Shown in pieces: positions 48,686 through 51,343 of a DNA stretch of 51,343 nt; within the stretch, counting starts at the first letter, position 1, and each line of letters begins with the position of its first letter. Made by a program: the position numbers and the translations under genes. Below the pieces are notes generated by a model. It saw only the letters and a list, made by a program, of their open reading frames with translations. It was not told the origin of the DNA and searched no databases. This DNA comes from Bacteroidales bacterium (GTDB taxonomy: Bacteria; Bacteroidota; Bacteroidia; Bacteroidales; P3). The DNA is taken from the NCBI GenBank assembly GCA_016283175.1, contig JAEEMK010000098.1, positions 1-51,343 of the forward strand, given 5' to 3'.

Positions 48686-48737
48686 TGGAGGGTTTGAGGT
48701 TTTAAAGGTTGGAAAGGTTTAAAAGTTCTATCGTTTT
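48686..48737 (-). repeat. AACCTTT-type array abutting the prfB start
   Basis: On the plus strand GGAGGGTTTGAGG, TTTTAAAGGTTGG and AAAGGTTTAAAAG units follow the start codon directly. It is the fourth case in the window of this array type taking the place of a ribosome-binding region. Confidence 0.7.
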
Positions 48738-48803
48738 AAGGTTAAATGTTAAAAAGTTTCTATGCACAGTGTGTTCTGTCCAAAGTCAAGGTTGAAGTCA
48801 GAG

Positions 48804-50966
48804 TTAAATTTTGAATATGTTGATTAGCAGTATGTTTATGTCGGTTGCAAGTCTGTAGTCGGTGGCGTAGTTGTAGTCAAGGCGTTCGCAGTCGGGGTTC
48901 TTCACCTGCGGCATACGGTCACGGGTGCGGAACACCCCTTTGCGTATTTCCGGCAGCGGCTTCTCCGTTCTCCGTTCTTCGTTCTCCGCTCTCCGTTCTT
49001 CGTTCTCCGTTTGGCGGCTGTATCCCACCCAGCTTTTCTTGCCCACCAGCACCGACACACAGTCGGCAAAGTAGCGGCGCTTGCGCTTCTGAGGCCAGAA
49101 AAGGATAGGGGAGAGGACGAGTAGCAGCAACGCCGCGACGATGTCAAACAGCCGTTTCGTGCGACGGTTGGTAGCGTTGCTTATGTTGCCGAAGTCGGGC
49201 GAGTAAAGCTCCTCCGGGCTGTTGGTATAGTTGCTGCCAATCAGCACGTTCATATCCTTCGGAGCTATGCGGAAACTGATGCCCTTGCCTCGCAGACGCT
49301 CCGTGATGCTGAGTATTGCGCTGACCGATATGTCCTTTGAACAGAAAATGATTTCGTCGACATTGCTCCCCGCGTCCATAAGGTCATCAATCTCCTTTGT
49401 CGCATCCGACAGGTCGGCAATCCCCTGTGGCGAAAGGCTCTTGACATATTTCGACTCTATGCCGAGGGTGTCGAACAGCTCGTTGGCGACGCGGTCATAC
49501 TCGCTCTGGTTGCCGACAATCAGGCGGCTTTTGCCGCTGTCGGGGCGCAGCTTGTAGCCCTCCACGTTCAGCAGGCTCAAAAGCATACGTATGACGATGG
49601 CCGACACAATGCTCCACACCGAGCCGAGCAGCACGATGGCTCGCGAGAACCTCAGCTCCTCGCTCATCAGCGAGTAGAACACCAGCAGGCACAATGCCCC
49701 TATGCCCATACCCTGCACAATGCGGCCTATGCGCAGCGGTTTGTCGTAACCACCCGTAAGCCACGAAGCAAGCAGCAGAATAAGTACATACAGCGGCAGT
49801 ATTGTCCACGTGTAGAAAGCAGGGTAATAGTTCACATTCTCGGCCCAGTAGCTGGCCCAAATGCTCTTAATGGCCAGAAAGCCTGCAAACGAAGCAGCGA
49901 AGTCAAGTGCCGGAACGGCCAGTCGGCCTACCAGCCGTTTGCCGAAATCCAGCGACGCCCTCAGCCATATGGCGCACTGAATCAACAGAGTGTAAAACCT
50001 TGCACCGTTGCCGCTGAAGTATTTGCGGGCAAAGATGGCCATCGCATTGTAGAAAGTGTAAACATAGTTCATCGACGACTTCTTCGTGCTCTCGCCCTTG
50101 TAGTGCAGTATGCGTGTCGTCGGCAGGTAATAATTCTTGTAGCCAGCCAGCTTTATGCGCCACGAAAAGTCTATGTCCTCGCCATACATAAAGTAGCTCT
50201 CGTCCAGCAAACCAGTCTTTTCCAAAGCCTCGCGGCTAATCATAAGGAACGCGCCCGGCAGCACATCCACCTCGTTCACCGTGTCGTCGTCCAAGTGCCC
50301 CATATAGTAGGCCCCCACCTTCCTGTTGTGGGGAAACAGCTTGATGAGGCCGCTTATCTTGTAAAACGACGTTGCCGGCGACGGGAAGCCGCGCTTGCTC
50401 TCCTTCAGGAAGCGTCCTTCGCCGTCAATCATCTTCACGCTCAGTCCTCCGCAGTCCTTGTGGCCCTCAAAGAAATCAATGCACACGCGGAACGTGTCCC
50501 TTTGCACCAGCGTGTCCGGATTCAGCAGCAATATATAGTGCCCCCGTTCCCCGTCCTGCGTAGCCCATCCCCTCTCGGAGAGGGGTATAAGCTCCAGTGG
50601 AGCGCGTAGAGCCGATTTGTGCGTGGCAATCAAAGGAAGGGTGGGGTGTGTCGCACCGTTTTGCTCTCCGTCCTCCGCATTCCGCTTGCAGGCTTGAAGC
50701 CTGCGCTCCTCCGTTCTCCGCTCTCTGTTCAAAATCTCTCTGATCGCCTGGTTGTTGGCCTTCGCAAATCCCGGGTTGTCGTCGTTGGCAATCAAGTGCA
50801 CCTCCGGAAAGCGTTCGCGAACCATCTGCACCGAGCCGTCCGTCGAGTTGTTGTCCACCACCCATACGTCGGTGTCAATGCCCTCTGCAGCGGCAAAGAC
50901 CGACTGAAGGCACTGCTCAAGGAAGTACTTCACATTATAGTTGACTATGACGACCGATAGGCGCAT
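48804..50966 (-). CDS. GT2 glycosyltransferase fused to a polyprenyl-sugar-transferase-like membrane region, with repeat-derived inserts
   Basis: 720 aa. The N-terminal GT2 domain has MRLSVVIVNYNVKYFLEQCL, VVDNNSTDGSV, NPGFAKANNQAI and ILLLNPDTLVQ (the metal-binding D-x-D-like site), then GAFLMISREAL and FMYGEDIDFSWR, as in rhamnosyltransferase-like enzymes. Several membrane helices follow (about 365-465), then a nucleotide-binding-like segment (KSRLIVGNQSEYDRVANEL). The C-terminus starts like a bacterial sugar transferase (RRTKRLFDIVAALLLLVLSPILF) but lacks the usual catalytic part. About 64 residues (79-142) between QAIREIL and YILLLNPDT, and 17 residues (653-669, TENEERRAENEERRTEK), come from repeat elements inserted in frame. 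It likely acts in surface polysaccharide or glycoprotein synthesis. Confidence 0.8.
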   Translation of the reverse strand: MRLSVVIVNYNVKYFLEQCLQSVFAAAEGIDTDVWVVDNNSTDGSVQMVRERFPEVHLIANDDNPGFAKANNQAIREILNRERRTEERRLQACKRNAEDGEQNGATHPTLPLIATHKSALRAPLELIPLSERGWATQDGERGHYILLLNPDTLVQRDTFRVCIDFFEGHKDCGGLSVKMIDGEGRFLKESKRGFPSPATSFYKISGLIKLFPHNRKVGAYYMGHLDDDTVNEVDVLPGAFLMISREALEKTGLLDESYFMYGEDIDFSWRIKLAGYKNYYLPTTRILHYKGESTKKSSMNYVYTFYNAMAIFARKYFSGNGARFYTLLIQCAIWLRASLDFGKRLVGRLAVPALDFAASFAGFLAIKSIWASYWAENVNYYPAFYTWTILPLYVLILLLASWLTGGYDKPLRIGRIVQGMGIGALCLLVFYSLMSEELRFSRAIVLLGSVWSIVSAIVIRMLLSLLNVEGYKLRPDSGKSRLIVGNQSEYDRVANELFDTLGIESKYVKSLSPQGIADLSDATKEIDDLMDAGSNVDEIIFCSKDISVSAILSITERLRGKGISFRIAPKDMNVLIGSNYTNSPEELYSPDFGNISNATNRRTKRLFDIVAALLLLVLSPILFWPQKRKRRYFADCVSVLVGKKSWVGYSRQTENEERRAENEERRTEKPLPEIRKGVFRTRDRMPQVKNPDCERLDYNYATDYRLATDINILLINIFKI
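48960..49010 (-). repeat. Heptanucleotide array inside the 3' part of the glycosyltransferase gene
   Basis: The plus strand shows seven consecutive 7-bp units of TTCTCCG, TTCTTCG and CTCTCCG. On the coding strand they encode NEERRAE and NEERRTE, a 7-residue period. The peptide sits just after VGKKSWVGYS, where related sugar-transferase ends continue without such a charged stretch. Confidence 0.85.
50541..50732 (-). repeat. Composite dispersed-repeat insert in the 5' part of the glycosyltransferase gene
   Basis: On the coding strand this segment contains, in order, a heptanucleotide run (encoding RERRTEERR), a perfect 17-bp palindrome GCAGGCTTGAAGCCTGC (50688-50704), another heptanucleotide trace, CGGTGCGACACACCCC, the module TTGCCACGCACAAATCGGC / CTACGCGCTCCACTGGAGC, and the palindrome CCCCTCTCCGAGAGGGG. 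The last three match parts of the intergenic repeat at 33.88-34.10 kb. The total is close to 192 bases, a multiple of three. Confidence 0.8.
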
Positions 50967-51263
50967 CTCTTTGTTTATCAGTTTTTAGGTGGCAAAAACA
51001 ACCCTGTTTGCCATAGGGCTTTAAATTTGCAAAATTACGAAAAAAAACTGACACCTATGGTTTAAAGGTTAAACTTTGCTTTTTTCTTAAGCACCAGTGT
51101 TGCATTTTCAATTTGAACTTAGTTTTGTCGAAACTCTCATCATTAAAAGCGCAAAAATCTGCATTGTTAGGTCGTTGAAACACAGTGCGGAAAAGGTTAC
51201 CGGTGTGCCACTATGTTTCACTGCTCACTCTCAAGATACATAAGGTTTTTTTCGATATACATT
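50967..51263. other. AT-rich region upstream of the glycosyltransferase gene
   Basis: On the minus strand TAATTTTG (51030-51037) is a probable -7 element about 65 bases before the ATG, with no good -33 box. It is flanked by an inverted repeat CCATAGG (51011-51017) / CCTATGG (51054-51060) that could be an operator. The remaining bases to 51263 show no open frame, RNA or repeat that I recognise. Confidence 0.4.
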
Positions 51264-51343
51264 CCCTGGCATATGTACAGTATTTGTACAGTATATGTAC
51301 AGTATATGTACGCTTCTAAAGCGTACATATACTGTACATATAC
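51264..51343. repeat. Dispersed palindrome, copy C (cut by the window end)
   Basis: CCCTGGCATATGTACAGTAT begins an arm with the same three 11-bp units and GTACGCTT tip as copy B. After a three-base centre (CTA) the complementary arm starts and is cut off at 51343. The left flank (ATATACATTCCCTGG) also resembles that of copy B (ATATACAATCCCTGT), so similarity extends slightly beyond the palindrome. Confidence 0.9.

Overview
The window looks like a chromosomal segment of a Bacteroidales bacterium (phylum Bacteroidota). Evidence seen directly: two giant secreted proteins and one gene remnant end in the C-terminal gliding/CHU_C type sorting domain of the type IX secretion system (T9SS); a BACON domain; promoters of the Bacteroidota form TTTG-N18/19-TAnnTTTG in front of several genes; leaders without clear Shine-Dalgarno sites; an ExbB / membrane protein / ExbD / ExbD cluster; and LPS biosynthesis (waaA), which marks a diderm. 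No rRNA, tRNA, CRISPR array, transposase or prophage gene was recognised.

Layout. 1-2.1 kb: the end of an unknown gene, an RsmI-like methyltransferase and a membrane YARHG protein. 2.2-14.4 kb (minus strand): a two-gene transcription unit for a C10 cysteine peptidase (1,623 aa) and a 2,403-aa multidomain protein, both apparently T9SS cargo and sharing domains. 14.7-20.1 kb (minus): a compact unit in the order sufB, lipoprotein, TrmH-family methyltransferase, C_GCAxxG_C_C protein, CoA-transferase, HD hydrolase, partly joined by ATGA overlaps. 20.5-22.3 kb: mtgA-xerD. 22.4-24.4 kb (plus): gapA and a BtuF-like lipoprotein. 24.4-27.4 kb (minus): small OMP, elbB, a YeaQ-type membrane protein and a PLP-dependent lyase. 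27.8-32.7 kb (plus): clpB and a TIR-like/coiled-coil/TPR protein. 32.8-35.6 kb (minus): aqpZ and proS. 35.8-47.4 kb (plus): a Trp/Tyr-rich secreted protein, alkaline phosphatase, an envelope cluster (OMP, waaA, Omp85 lipoprotein, polyprenyl synthase), the ExbB/ExbD proton channel, a TrmN6-like methyltransferase and a small lipoprotein. 47.4-51 kb (minus): a T9SS-domain remnant, prfB and a glycosyltransferase fusion.

The most unusual feature is how densely small repeats occupy the window. (a) A dispersed composite element, with a 107-bp near-perfect palindrome built from 11-bp GTACAGTATAT units plus GC-rich modules, lies at about 20.3, 33.8 and 51.3 kb. Related GC-rich modules also sit in frame inside the glycosyltransferase gene. 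(b) A heptanucleotide array (CTCCGTT type) is inserted in frame in the CoA-transferase and twice in the glycosyltransferase, where it encodes ENEERR/ENGERR peptides. (c) Arrays of an AACCTTTT-like unit directly abut the start codons of four minus-strand genes. (d) Fifteen 11-bp units and a pair of 15-bp inverted palindromes precede clpB. Together they suggest a genome in which short repeats spread into leaders and even into conserved reading frames. This is inference from one window and needs the whole genome to confirm.
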